Shown here: positions 49,505 to 58,983 of the stretch, one piece after another
Numbering within the stretch: the stretch's first letter is position 1
Layout of the letters: every line of letters begins with the position of its first letter
DNA from: Microbispora triticiradicis
GTDB taxonomy: Bacteria; Actinomycetota; Actinomycetes; Streptosporangiales; Streptosporangiaceae
Length of the DNA stretch: 64,000 nt
Assembly (NCBI GenBank): GCA_003260025.2
Contig: QFZU02000192.1
Span: 30,556 to 94,555 of the forward strand
Direction of reading: 5' to 3'
Made by a program: the position numbers and the translations under genes
Notes under the pieces: model-generated
The model's input: only the letters and a program-made list of their open reading frames with translations
Databases searched by the model: none
What the model was told of the DNA's origin: nothing

Positions 49505-51394
49505 ATGACCACGGAAACACGCGCCGCCGCGTCCGCCGCCGTGTCCACCGCGTCCGCCGCCGCGAAGCGCCGGCACGCGTTCGCGCGGCTGCTTCCCTAC
49601 GCCGGGGCGGCCCCGCTGAGCATCGCGGTGGTGCTCAACCTGCTCGCGGGCCTGCTCCCCATCTCCTTCATCGTGGGGACGAGCGTGCTGCTCAGCGAGA
49701 TCTCCGCGTCCATGGGGGAGGGGACCGGCGACCTCGGCGCCGTCGGCACCGCGCTGGCGCTCACGGTCGGCGCCTACATCCTCCAGCAGGTGCTCGTGCC
49801 GTACCAGGCCGCGGTGGGAGAGGTGATCGCGCGCCGGGTGGACGGCCGCTGCGCCCACCGCCTGATGACCTCGGCCCTGGCGCGGGCCCCGATGTCGGTG
49901 CTGGAGCGGGAGAACGTCATGAGCAGGCTCGGGGACGCGCGCGACGGCCTCGGCCGCCGCCCGCCCACGCCGGGGGAGGCGGTCGCGGGCGGGCTCACCC
50001 TGATCGCCAGGTACACCCAGCTGGCGGGTGCGGTGGTCCTCATCGGGATCGCGCTCTCGCCGATCGCGGGCGCCGTCGCGGCGGGCACCGCGCTGGTGAT
50101 CCGCCGGGGCCAGCGCGGATCTCTCGGACGGCTCGGCGGGCTCTGGCACGAACTGTCCGGCCCGCGGCGCCGCGTCACCTACCTGCGCGACATCGGCACG
50201 ACGGTCACGGCGGCCAAGGAGTTCCGGACGCTGGGCCTGATCGACTGGCACGAACGCCGCCATCGCGCGGACGCGAAGGAGTATCTGGCGGCGCTGTGGA
50301 CCGGCCGGCGACGCATCCTGTTCTGGCCGTTCGTGGGCTACACGCTGGTCGGCCTGGCGGGCGGCTCCGTCCTCCTGGTCTGGCTCGGCCGTTCCGCCGC
50401 CGGCGGCGACTTCGGTCTGCTCGAACTGTCCGTCGTCCTCCAGGCGGCGCTCGTCGCGATCCGCTTCGGCGCCTTCTTCCCGGAGAGCGACGTCCAGACG
50501 CAGTACGGGCTGAACGCCTACGAGGCCCTGACCGAGTTCGAGGAACTGGCCGAGGGGAGCCAGAAGGACGTCCCCCGCGGCAGTCTGACGGCTGACGGGC
50601 TCCCCAGGCGCGGCATCCGCTTCGAACAGGTCCGCTTCCGCTACGGGGAGGGACGGCAGGTTCTCCACGGTCTCGACCTGGAGATACCGGCGGGCCGCTC
50701 GACCGCGATCGTCGGGCTCAACGGCGCGGGCAAGACCACGATCGTCAAGCTGCTGACCCGCCTGTACGACCCGGAAGAGGGCAGGATCCTCGTCGACGGG
50801 GAGGACCTGAGACGCCTCGATCCCAGGGAGTGGCAACGCCGGCTCGCCGTGATCTTCCAGGACTACGTGCGGTACGAGCTGTCGGCCGGCGCCAACATCG
50901 GTCTCGGCGCGCCGGCCGTGTCGGCCGACCGGGCCGCTCTTCTCGCGGCCGCCCGCCGCGCCGGCGCGCTGGAGGTGGTGGAGGCGCTGCCCGCGGGGCT
51001 GGACACCCCGCTCTCCCCGCGGTACAGGAGCGGACGCGACCTCTCGGGCGGGCAGTGGCAGCGGATCGCCCTGGCCAGGGCCTTCCTCGCCGTCGCGCAG
51101 GGCGCCTCGGTGCTGGTGCTGGACGAGCCCACGGCCCAGCTGGACGTGCGCGCCGAAGCGGAGTTCTACGACCGGTTCCTGGACATCACCGGCGGACTGA
51201 CCACGGTGATCATCTCGCACCGGTTCTCCTCCGTACGCCGGGCCGACCGGATCGTGGTCGTCGAGCACGGCAGGGTCGTCGAGCAGGGCGACCACGAAGG
51301 GCTGCTCAGGTCGGGGGGACGCTACGCCGACCTGTTCCACCTGCAGGCACGGCGCTTCGGCGCCGACGACACCGGGACGGGATCCACCAGATGA
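49505..51394 (+). CDS. ABC half-transporter (permease-ATPase fusion), first of pair
   Basis: The product has 629 residues from ATG 49505 (GGAAGGA upstream). Membrane segments lie in residues 1-330 (LSIAVVLNLLAGLLPISFIVG, AGAVVLIGIALSPIAGAVAA). The ATPase domain from about 365 has Walker A GLNGAGKTTIVKL, Q-loop VIFQDYVRYEL, signature LSGGQWQRIALARAF and Walker B VLVLDEPTAQLD. It overlaps the second half-transporter by four bases, so the two should form a heterodimeric exporter. The YELS segment after the Q-loop is typical of lantibiotic-type and related peptide exporters. Confidence 0.93.
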   Translation: MTTETRAAASAAVSTASAAAKRRHAFARLLPYAGAAPLSIAVVLNLLAGLLPISFIVGTSVLLSEISASMGEGTGDLGAVGTALALTVGAYILQQVLVPYQAAVGEVIARRVDGRCAHRLMTSALARAPMSVLERENVMSRLGDARDGLGRRPPTPGEAVAGGLTLIARYTQLAGAVVLIGIALSPIAGAVAAGTALVIRRGQRGSLGRLGGLWHELSGPRRRVTYLRDIGTTVTAAKEFRTLGLIDWHERRHRADAKEYLAALWTGRRRILFWPFVGYTLVGLAGGSVLLVWLGRSAAGGDFGLLELSVVLQAALVAIRFGAFFPESDVQTQYGLNAYEALTEFEELAEGSQKDVPRGSLTADGLPRRGIRFEQVRFRYGEGRQVLHGLDLEIPAGRSTAIVGLNGAGKTTIVKLLTRLYDPEEGRILVDGEDLRRLDPREWQRRLAVIFQDYVRYELSAGANIGLGAPAVSADRAALLAAARRAGALEVVEALPAGLDTPLSPRYRSGRDLSGGQWQRIALARAFLAVAQGASVLVLDEPTAQLDVRAEAEFYDRFLDITGGLTTVIISHRFSSVRRADRIVVVEHGRVVEQGDHEGLLRSGGRYADLFHLQARRFGADDTGTGSTR

Positions 51395-53241
51395 GACGGA
51401 TCGTGCTGAGCGCCGTGTTCGTGCTGCGCCTCGCCGCGGCGGTGGACCGGGGCCGCCTGCTGCGGGCCGTCGGGCTGATGACCGTCGGCTACCTGGCCAC
51501 GCCCGTCATCGCCCTCGGGCTCCGGGAGTTCACCGAGGCCGCCCTGGCGAGGCGGCTGGAGGTGGCGACGTGGGTCATCGGGGGCGTCGCCGTCCTGCTC
51601 GTCCTGGAACTGATGCTCGGGCACTTCGCGCACCTGTCGTACTTCGAGGTCGGCGAACTCGCCGAGACCACGCTCAACGAGGAACTGGTGCGCCACGTCA
51701 ACGGCTCTCGCGGGCTGGAGCGCCTCGACGACCCCGCTTTCGCCGACAACGTGAACCTCGTCCGGGAGGAACTCGGCAACACCCGCACGGCGGTGGAGTC
51801 GGTGCTCCAGCTGGGCGGTCTCGCCCTCCAGACAGCGCTCACCACCGTCGTCCTCGTCACGCTCGATCCGCGGCTGGCACTCCTGCCGCTGGCCGCGCTC
51901 CCCTCGGTGCTGGTGGGCAGGTGGGCACAGAACCTCCTGGAGTCGGCGAAGGAGGCGAGCGCGGAGAACACCCGCCGCACCCGCCACCTGCTCGCGCTGG
52001 CGACCGCTCCGGCCTCGATCAAGGAGATCCGCCTCTTCCACGCCGAGGCCGCGCTCCTGCGGGAGCAGGACGCCAACTGGTCCAGGACCAGCGCGGTGCT
52101 GCGGAGGGCGCACCTGCGGGCCGCCACCCTGCGCGCGGCGGGCCAGCTCGTGTTCGCCCTCGCCTACGGCGGCGCGATCACGCTGGTGCTCTGGCAGGCG
52201 GAGCAGGGCAGGGCGGGCGTCGGCGACGTGATCCTGGTCATCACCCTGGCGGTACAGGTGAGCGTGCAGGTGGCCGGCGCCGCCACCCTTCTCACCGGCC
52301 TGCAGGGCGTGGGCAGGACGCTGGACCGGCTGACCTCGCTCCGCGATCACGGGTCGCGGGAGCAGGGGTCGCGGGAGCACGAGGCAGGGGAGCGGGGGTC
52401 GCGGAAGCGCGGCCACGCCACACCGTCCCGGACGTCGCCGGTGCCCGGAGCCGTTCCGGCCGTGCTGCGCGAAGGGATCCGGCTGGAGAACCTGAGCTTC
52501 GTCTATCCGGGCACCGGCAAGGTGATTCTGGAGGATCTCAACCTGACGATCCCCGCCGGGGGGTCGGTGGCGCTGGTGGGCGAGAACGGCGCGGGCAAGA
52601 GCACCCTCGTCAAGCTGCTGTGCGGCCTCTACCAGCCCACCTCCGGGCGGATCCTGGTGGACGGGACCGACCTGCGCGACCTGCCGGCCGGGGAATGGCA
52701 GGCGAGAGTGGCGTCCCTGTTCCAGGACTTCGCCCGGTTCGAGCTGCTTCTACGGGAGAACGTGGGGGTCGGCGACGTCGCCCGGATGGAGGACGAGCAG
52801 GCGGTCCTGCGGGCCGTCGAGCTGGCGCGGGCCGGCCGGATCGTGGCGTCGGTGCCCGGCGGGCTGTCCGGGCTGCTCGGCCACGGCTACGGCCAGGGCA
52901 CCGAGCTCTCCATGGGGCAGTGGCAGACCCTGGGACTGGCCCGGAGCCAGATGCGCGAGGACCCGCTCCTCCTGGTCCTGGACGAGCCCGCGGCGGCGCT
53001 CGACGCCGCCGCCGAGCACGCGATCTTCGAACGCTACGCCAACCTGTCGGCCGACACCGGCCGGCGATCCGGCGGGATCACCCTGTTCGTCTCCCACCGC
53101 TTCTCCACCGTGCGGATGGCCGACATGATCGTCGTACTGGACAGGGGCCGGGTGGCGGAGAGCGGCGACCACCGGGCGCTGGTGACGAGGCGAGGGCTCT
53201 ACGCGGAGCTCTACGAACTCCAGGAGCGCATCTACCACTGA
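51391..53241 (+). CDS. ABC half-transporter (permease-ATPase fusion), second of pair
   Basis: The product has 616 residues from ATG 51391, overlapping the upstream gene. The membrane domain covers residues 1-320. A repeated hydrophilic linker (GSREQGSREH at about 325-340) separates it from the ATPase, which has Walker A GENGAGKSTLVKL, Q-loop SLFQDFARFEL, signature ELSMGQWQTLGLARS and Walker B LLVLDEPAAALD. The signature reads SMGQW, and the first half-transporter has SGGQW, so one composite site may be degenerate as in many heterodimeric exporters. It ends close to the convergent winged-helix gene. Confidence 0.93.
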   Translation: MRRIVLSAVFVLRLAAAVDRGRLLRAVGLMTVGYLATPVIALGLREFTEAALARRLEVATWVIGGVAVLLVLELMLGHFAHLSYFEVGELAETTLNEELVRHVNGSRGLERLDDPAFADNVNLVREELGNTRTAVESVLQLGGLALQTALTTVVLVTLDPRLALLPLAALPSVLVGRWAQNLLESAKEASAENTRRTRHLLALATAPASIKEIRLFHAEAALLREQDANWSRTSAVLRRAHLRAATLRAAGQLVFALAYGGAITLVLWQAEQGRAGVGDVILVITLAVQVSVQVAGAATLLTGLQGVGRTLDRLTSLRDHGSREQGSREHEAGERGSRKRGHATPSRTSPVPGAVPAVLREGIRLENLSFVYPGTGKVILEDLNLTIPAGGSVALVGENGAGKSTLVKLLCGLYQPTSGRILVDGTDLRDLPAGEWQARVASLFQDFARFELLLRENVGVGDVARMEDEQAVLRAVELARAGRIVASVPGGLSGLLGHGYGQGTELSMGQWQTLGLARSQMREDPLLLVLDEPAAALDAAAEHAIFERYANLSADTGRRSGGITLFVSHRFSTVRMADMIVVLDRGRVAESGDHRALVTRRGLYAELYELQERIYH

Positions 53242-53272
53242 CCGCAGCGGAGAGGCGGAGCGGCGGCCGTTC

Positions 53273-54469
53273 TCACTCTTCGAGGTCGAGGGCGCCGTAT
53301 CCGGCCCTGCGGGCGTGCCTGCGCAGGTCGTCGATGGTGACGTCGGCCTCCGGTTCGAGCTGGCGGCAGACGCGGCCGAGGAACGCCGTCACCTCCGGCA
53401 CCGTACGGCGGGTCGCCGTGGCGTAGGCCAGCGCCCGGGTGAGGACGGCCCTCGTCCGCGTGGGGACGTCGTCGCACCACAGTTGCAGGACGTGGCTGCG
53501 CGGCGCCACGTACGCGCCGAGCATCGCCAGAGAGAAGGTGCCCTTCCCGCGCGTCCCGTCCTCGCGGTCGGAGTAGCGGTCGGTGTAGCGGGACGGGGGG
53601 AGGACGAGCCGGAAGCTGTGGTGGTCGACCCAGGAGAGCGACTGGGGGGCGATCCCCCGTTCGCGCATCCACTCCGCGAAGTGGTCGCGTGGGTGCTCCG
53701 AGTCGGCGCTCTCCATCACGTGAGTGGCCGTCGGCCAGGAGTTGAGGATCTCCTCAAGGTGATCGTCCCGCAGATCGGCGACACCGGAGTAGACGAGCGT
53801 CCTGAGCCGGTGACCGTCGTGAGCCCTGACGGCGTAGCAGGGCAGGAAGGCCCGGCCCACCTCCAGGACTTCGAGGTTGAGCAGTTCGTCGGGCAGGTCG
53901 TATTCGCCCCGGTCGTGCCGCCGGGCCAGTTCCTGGACGGCTCCGGGGCGGAAGCCGCACGCCTCCGGAAGGAGGCGGAAGGTCCGCTGGGCGTGGCCGG
54001 TGTCCCGGTCGAGGATCCGGACGCCGTGGGCGTAGTGGGCGGTGCGGAGAGGCCCGCATCCTACGCCGTCGAAGTACAGGCGGAGCCGTTCCTGCTTCTC
54101 CGTGTAGCGGCGGTCGTCACGGACCGACCGCAGGCCGCGCTCGGTGAGGAAGAGGGCGTCGGCGGTGCCGTACAGATGGCCGATGCCGCCCAGGAAGCGC
54201 AGCACCCGGTCGACCGTGTGCTCGGTCAGGCCCAGGAACACGGCGATGTCGGCACGGCGGGTGAACCCGCCCTCGGCGATGGCGAGACCGACGTACCGAT
54301 CGAGCAGGTCGAACGGGTCGCGTTCCTCGACGGTCGCGGAGAGCTCCGCGGCGTGCAGGGGAAACGCGAGCGCGTGGATCCGTAACGGACGGATCCCGGG
54401 CAGGCCGGCGGCGTGCTCCAGCGCGCGGGTCTGGGCGTAGAGGATCGTGTCGGCCGGCGCACTGCTCAT
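53273..54469 (-). CDS. Winged-helix-containing protein of unknown function, defence-like operon
   Basis: The product has 398 residues. A winged-helix-like segment lies at about residues 62-115 (GGFTRRADIAVFLGLTEHTVD, VLRFLGGIGHLYGTADALFLT). The rest is not recognised: it includes LRLYFDGVGCGPLRTAHYAHG, HVMESADSEHPRDHFAEWM and SWVDHHSFRLVLPPSRYTDRY (cut here to short parts). There is no signal or membrane segment. The start ATG overlaps the helicase stop by four bases, so the two are co-translated. It may be the sensor or specificity subunit of the helicase system. Confidence 0.8.
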   Translation of the reverse strand: MSSAPADTILYAQTRALEHAAGLPGIRPLRIHALAFPLHAAELSATVEERDPFDLLDRYVGLAIAEGGFTRRADIAVFLGLTEHTVDRVLRFLGGIGHLYGTADALFLTERGLRSVRDDRRYTEKQERLRLYFDGVGCGPLRTAHYAHGVRILDRDTGHAQRTFRLLPEACGFRPGAVQELARRHDRGEYDLPDELLNLEVLEVGRAFLPCYAVRAHDGHRLRTLVYSGVADLRDDHLEEILNSWPTATHVMESADSEHPRDHFAEWMRERGIAPQSLSWVDHHSFRLVLPPSRYTDRYSDREDGTRGKGTFSLAMLGAYVAPRSHVLQLWCDDVPTRTRAVLTRALAYATATRRTVPEVTAFLGRVCRQLEPEADVTIDDLRRHARRAGYGALDLEE

Positions 54470-57393
54470 GGGTTCTCCCCGAGGCGTCGCATGACCTCGC
54501 GGTAGCTCCGCAGATCTCCCGTGGCCCGCACATGGTCGTGCAGCGCCCGCGCCAGGTCACGGAAGCCCGGGTCGGTGGCGTTGAGGAGGGTGGAGAGATC
54601 CCCGACGAGGATCAGCCGCTGCTTGGCCCGGGAGAAGGCGACGTTGGAGCGGCGCACCTCCCGGAGGAAGCCGACACCGCGGCGCGGATTGCTGAGAGTG
54701 AAGCCGAAGAGGATCGTGTCGTGCTGGCCGCCCTGGAACGAGTCGACGGTCGCCACCCGGCGGGCGACGGCGTCCTCGTCACGGACCTGCCGGGCGAGCA
54801 GGGAGGTGACCAGGCCGATCTGGGCCGCGTACGGCAGGATGACCGCCCAGTCGTCGGACCTGGCGTGGTAGTGGGCGGCCAGGAGTGTCAGCAGCCGGGC
54901 CTCGCAATCGTTGAGCCGGCTGTCCTTGGGCCAGGGCTCGTCCTCGCGGGGTTTGCGGTCGCCTCGCTGCCGCTGCGGAAGCTCCGCCGTGTCGATGAAC
55001 GCCACGGGCGCGGCGAACAGGTCGTCGTGGTGAACCCGTCGCACGTCGGTCTCCAGCAGCCCGCCGTAGAAGTGCCCGGAGATGAAACGCGCCAGGCTCT
55101 CGGGCATCCGGCGCTGGAAGCGCAGCACCTCTTTGTTCTCCTGAGGCGCCGAGGGGAACAGCAGCTCGAAGGCGCTGTCGGTGACGAGCCGGGCCAGCTC
55201 GCGGTCGCCGGGGTGCTCGGCCGCCACCCAGGCGACCAGCCGGTCGTCGGGCAGCGGCGGCAGCTGGACATGGTCGCCGACGAGGACGGCCCGGCGCGCC
55301 CGGACCAGCGGGACGAGCAGGTCCGCCGTGCTGATCTGGCCGGCCTCGTCGACGATGGCCAGGTCGAAGTCGACGCCGTCGAGATGCCCGCTCGTCGCGG
55401 TGCCGATACAGGTGGCTCCGATCACATCGGCGTACCGGACGAGCTCGCCGTACAGCTGATCGGTCCGCCGTTCGAGCTTCTCCCTCCAGGAGGTCAGCAG
55501 GTCCAGCCGTCTGCGCATCAGGCCGAGCGCGGAGCCGGCGGCGGACAGGAAGGCGGCCAGCCTCGCGGGGTCGGGGGCGATCTCGGGATGCTCGCCGTCG
55601 AGCAACTCCCGCAAGGACGTGGCGACGCGCGCGGCCCGCTCGGCCCGCGACCGCTGTTCGGCCAGATCGCGCTCGTGGGCCTGGCGCGCGGCCACCAGGT
55701 CGGGATGCGTGGCACGGACGTGATCGAGTTCGGCGGCGACCCGCGCCAGGTCCCGCGCGATCGCGTCGAGCGTCCGGCGGATGCCCTCGGCCTCGGCGCT
55801 CGCCCTGGACCGGCTCGCCTGGAGCCGGGTGAGCCGGCGCCGGAAGAACAGCCCGATCAGCGGAAGCTCGGCGGCTCGCCGGGCGCGGGCCAGTGCCCGG
55901 TCGAGCCGCTGGAGGTCGTGGACGTGCTCGGTGAGCAGCTCCCCGTGGCGGCTCCCCGCGTCGTCAAGGGACGCCGCCCGCCGTTTGAGGTCGGCGGCCA
56001 CGACGTCCTCGCGCTCGGCGGTGGCCGCGGCGCTGCGCCGGACCTGGGCTCCGGCGTCGTCGAGACGCCGCATGTCCTCGGTCAGCTGCCGGAACAGCGC
56101 GTCCGCCGGGCCGTCCGGCGCCGCGGCGCCGTAACGGGCGAGAAGGGGCTCGGTACGGCCGGCGATGAGCCGCTGCAGTTCGACCGCCCGCGCCTCGAGT
56201 GTCAGGTGCTCGCAGCCGGGGGTGATGCCGTCCTCCCTCCCGACCCGCAGCACCAGCAGGTCCTCCGGCAGGTCCTTGAGCACATTGTCGACCGCGCGGT
56301 TGGTGAAGGAGGAGACGAGGACCTTGCGGTGCTCCTCCGCGCAGGCCAGGACGACCTGCCGGATGGTGTGCGTCTTGCCGGTGCCGGGGGGTCCCTGGAT
56401 GAGCGCCAGGTCGGGAACGGCCAGCGCTTTGCGGAAGGCGCTGAGCTGGCTGGCGTCCAGGGGTTCACGGGGACGGCTTCGGAGCGCGGGGGCGAAGGTC
56501 TGGAACCTGCGGTCGACCAGAGCCGTCAGCAGCAGCGGGTTGCGGGCGCGGCCCTCCCGCAGGATCTCGATGGCCTCGCGTTCCTTGTCGTAGGTGATGA
56601 GGTTCGGCGTCTCGGCGAACGCGCCGCTCTCGGGGATCCGGGCGAAGTCCACCGGCCGTTCGAACCGCACCGTCGCCACCGCCTCGTCGATCCGTTCGAT
56701 CCGGCCGCGCAGGTCGGGCTCGCCGTCGATGTGGACGCGGGTGCCCGCCGTCAGCCGGTTGGCGTCGATGAGCTGGAAGGAGTGCACCGACCGGGCGGAG
56801 CGGCGGGTCGCGGCCACCGGGGTGACCCGCCGGTACGGGACGAGACGGCGGGCGTCCCCGGCCGACGCCTCGATCCGCCGTCCCTGCTCCACCAGCGTGG
56901 TGAGACGGTCGAGATAGGCGGCGTGGGCGGGCGGGAGCGTGGGCTCTCCCCCCGGCGGCACGCCGACGCCGGCGCTCCAGGCGCTCTGGATCATCGGCCA
57001 GCCGGAGGAATGACGCAGGTCGTGCGGGCTGTCGAAGACCCGCCAGCGCCCGGCACGCAGCAGCAAAGCCCCCCGGACGATCTGGTCATGGTCGTCGAAG
57101 TGCATCGGATGGATGCCGCCGACCCAGTAGCCGCGCAGGTCCCGGGTGGGGAAGAGCATGAGGGCGTACCGGCCGTCGACATAGATCTTGAGGAAGTCGC
57201 CACGGTCTCCCCGGCCGCGCTGCAGGCGGGCGGGGACCGGATTCTGCGGCCCGGCCGCCCACAGGTCCCGGCTGATCCCTTCCATGCCCGGCAGGAGGGG
57301 GTGGCGTTCGCGCTGTTTGACCAGCGTCCCGGGGAACTTCTGCGACCAGACCAGACCGGCCTCGGCACCGAGGTCGACGATCCTTCCCTCCAC
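54466..57393 (-). CDS. UPF1/DNA2-like superfamily 1 helicase with long coiled-coil insertion
   Basis: The product has 975 residues from GTG 57393 (AAGGAG upstream). An N-terminal domain (residues 1-200) of unknown type is followed by a beta region (about 205-260). Walker A GPPGTGKTHTIRQ is at 334-346 and motif Ia is SSFTNRAVDNVL. A charged coiled-coil insertion spans about 440-620. Motif II is VDEAG (681-685), motif III VGDHVQLPPL, motif V VDSFQGGQHD and motif VI RRSNVAFSRAKQRL. This is the SF1B fold of RNA/DNA helicases that also appear in anti-phage systems. The HNH-pseudokinase gene starts the operon and the winged-helix protein ends it. Confidence 0.92.
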   Translation of the reverse strand: MEGRIVDLGAEAGLVWSQKFPGTLVKQRERHPLLPGMEGISRDLWAAGPQNPVPARLQRGRGDRGDFLKIYVDGRYALMLFPTRDLRGYWVGGIHPMHFDDHDQIVRGALLLRAGRWRVFDSPHDLRHSSGWPMIQSAWSAGVGVPPGGEPTLPPAHAAYLDRLTTLVEQGRRIEASAGDARRLVPYRRVTPVAATRRSARSVHSFQLIDANRLTAGTRVHIDGEPDLRGRIERIDEAVATVRFERPVDFARIPESGAFAETPNLITYDKEREAIEILREGRARNPLLLTALVDRRFQTFAPALRSRPREPLDASQLSAFRKALAVPDLALIQGPPGTGKTHTIRQVVLACAEEHRKVLVSSFTNRAVDNVLKDLPEDLLVLRVGREDGITPGCEHLTLEARAVELQRLIAGRTEPLLARYGAAAPDGPADALFRQLTEDMRRLDDAGAQVRRSAAATAEREDVVAADLKRRAASLDDAGSRHGELLTEHVHDLQRLDRALARARRAAELPLIGLFFRRRLTRLQASRSRASAEAEGIRRTLDAIARDLARVAAELDHVRATHPDLVAARQAHERDLAEQRSRAERAARVATSLRELLDGEHPEIAPDPARLAAFLSAAGSALGLMRRRLDLLTSWREKLERRTDQLYGELVRYADVIGATCIGTATSGHLDGVDFDLAIVDEAGQISTADLLVPLVRARRAVLVGDHVQLPPLPDDRLVAWVAAEHPGDRELARLVTDSAFELLFPSAPQENKEVLRFQRRMPESLARFISGHFYGGLLETDVRRVHHDDLFAAPVAFIDTAELPQRQRGDRKPREDEPWPKDSRLNDCEARLLTLLAAHYHARSDDWAVILPYAAQIGLVTSLLARQVRDEDAVARRVATVDSFQGGQHDTILFGFTLSNPRRGVGFLREVRRSNVAFSRAKQRLILVGDLSTLLNATDPGFRDLARALHDHVRATGDLRSYREVMRRLGENP

Positions 57394-57408
57394 CGTCTGC
57401 TCCTTCGT

Positions 57409-58536
57409 TCAGATGCGGAGACCTTCGCCGAGCTCCAGGATGTGTCCGCGTTCGGCCGGGTCGGGGGACAGCGCCCGATCGAGAGCGTGGGCGAAGCGCT
57501 CCGGCACGGCGGGGTTCAGGACCGCGGCCGAGACAAGCGGTATGGGCGGACGCCCGGTCACGACGACGTGGATCAGCTCGGCCAGCCGGCGGACGTCCTC
57601 GGCGGGCTCGGCGGGCTCTGCGGCATGATCGGGGCGCAGGAACGCATGGCCGGCGTCGCGCAGGAACAGCGACCCCGCCCGGTCGGTCATGATCGAATCG
57701 GGGCTGACGGCGCCATGGGCGAGCCCTCTGTCGTGCAGGGAGGCCAGCCCTTCGCACAGCCCCGCGACTCCGCTGCCCAGGACGCGTACGGCCTCGGCCT
57801 CCCGGCCCCGGCCGTCGTAGAAACCGGCGAGGGTGGTGAACGAAGGAACCGCGGTGACCAGCACCGCCGTCTCCGGCGTCACGGACGCGGCGACCCGCGG
57901 CGGCAGGCCGGGGAGCGCTTCGGCGAGCAGGCCGGCCTCGCCGGCCAGAGCGGCGCGCCATTCCAGGACCGCGGGACCGGGCGACCTGGCGGCGATCCTG
58001 CGGATCCAGACGTGACCGCCGTCCGGAGTGAGCGCGAACGCCCGGGACACGATCGCCGTGCCGTCCGCTGACCTCTCCTCCTCGGGATCTCCCGCGACGT
58101 GGTAGGCGAGGCCCTCGATCTCGACGGTGCCGCCGATGCCGGCCGGCTCTCCGCCGGGTGGTCTCCGCGGCTCCGGCCGGGATCGCTCGACGACCACCCA
58201 CCCCTCATGCTCGGCCTTGATGGCGCGCAGATAGGGCTCCGGCCACAGATCCGGCTCCTTGTCGATGGTTCGATGACAGCTCGGGCACAGCAGCATGAGA
58301 TTGTCGAAGCCGTCGACCTCGGCCGGCCTGGCCGCCTCCCGGCGAGGCCCGTCGGGGGAGTGCGGCGCGATGTGGCCCATCTCGCCGATGTGGCGGGTGC
58401 CGCCTTCGATGTCCAGAGGCCTGCGGCATATGGTGCATTTTCTGTCGGTCGCGTCGAAGAGCGCGCGCCGAGTTTCATCGGGAATGCGCCTGCGCTGAGC
58501 TTGCGCCACCCGAAGATAGTAGCGATCCGAACTCAT
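57409..58536 (-). CDS. HNH endonuclease fused to a pseudokinase-like domain
   Basis: The product has 375 residues. The N-terminal HNH nuclease has zinc knuckles CTICRRPL (C34, C37) and CPSCHRTID (C84, C87), with H55 and H59 in MGHIAPHSP and N79 in DNLMLL. The C-terminal half (about 130-375) resembles a protein kinase. Helix and catalytic loop read SLHDRGLAHGAVSPDSIM, where a kinase has HRDLKPxNIL. The catalytic Asp is replaced by Ala, and the DFG-like place reads RDAG, so it is probably catalytically dead. It may sense a ligand or hold a partner. The gap to the helicase gene is 15 bases. Confidence 0.88.
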   Translation of the reverse strand: MSSDRYYLRVAQAQRRRIPDETRRALFDATDRKCTICRRPLDIEGGTRHIGEMGHIAPHSPDGPRREAARPAEVDGFDNLMLLCPSCHRTIDKEPDLWPEPYLRAIKAEHEGWVVVERSRPEPRRPPGGEPAGIGGTVEIEGLAYHVAGDPEEERSADGTAIVSRAFALTPDGGHVWIRRIAARSPGPAVLEWRAALAGEAGLLAEALPGLPPRVAASVTPETAVLVTAVPSFTTLAGFYDGRGREAEAVRVLGSGVAGLCEGLASLHDRGLAHGAVSPDSIMTDRAGSLFLRDAGHAFLRPDHAAEPAEPAEDVRRLAELIHVVVTGRPPIPLVSAAVLNPAVPERFAHALDRALSPDPAERGHILELGEGLRI

Positions 58537-58581
58537 CCGGATCAGATCGTTCAGCGAAACCCGAGCGCTCCGGTAACGCGT

Positions 58582-58983
58582 TCAGATGCCGATGAGCCGG
58601 ACGCGGCCGCCGCACAACCGGGCCATGTCGTCGATGTCGGAGGTCAGCATTGTCACGGGGCCCGGCTGACGCAACGCCATCTCGGCGATCGTCGCGTCGA
58701 TCGCGTACTTGTGGCCGTGCAGGCCTGCGGCCTTGAGCAGTTCAGCGGACCTCTTCGCCGCGCTCTCGGTCACCGGCTCGACCTTCACCCGGGAGAGCAC
58801 CCACTGCAGGCGCGGTACGTCCACTCGTGCGTGGCTGACTTCCACAATGGTGTTGGCGCCGATAACGAAATCGGCACCCATGGAATGTAACACCTGGAAC
58901 ATTGCGAGGATCTTGCGATCCTGCGCGATCCAGGCGGAAAGCCCTTGAGAGTCGAGGACGACGGTTTCGACGTGATCGATCAC
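58582..58983 (-). CDS. PIN-domain toxin (VapC-like ribonuclease)
   Basis: The product has 133 residues from GTG 58983, whose first bases overlap the antitoxin stop. PIN acidic residues are visible: Asp in VVLDSQGLSAW, Glu in NTIVEVSHAR, Asp in HKYAIDATIAEMAL and Asp in MLTSDIDDMAR. The domain cuts tRNA or other RNA in VapC toxins. It is paired with a ribbon-helix-helix protein, giving a standard toxin-antitoxin module within a defence-like island. Confidence 0.9.
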   Translation of the reverse strand: MIDHVETVVLDSQGLSAWIAQDRKILAMFQVLHSMGADFVIGANTIVEVSHARVDVPRLQWVLSRVKVEPVTESAAKRSAELLKAAGLHGHKYAIDATIAEMALRQPGPVTMLTSDIDDMARLCGGRVRLIGI

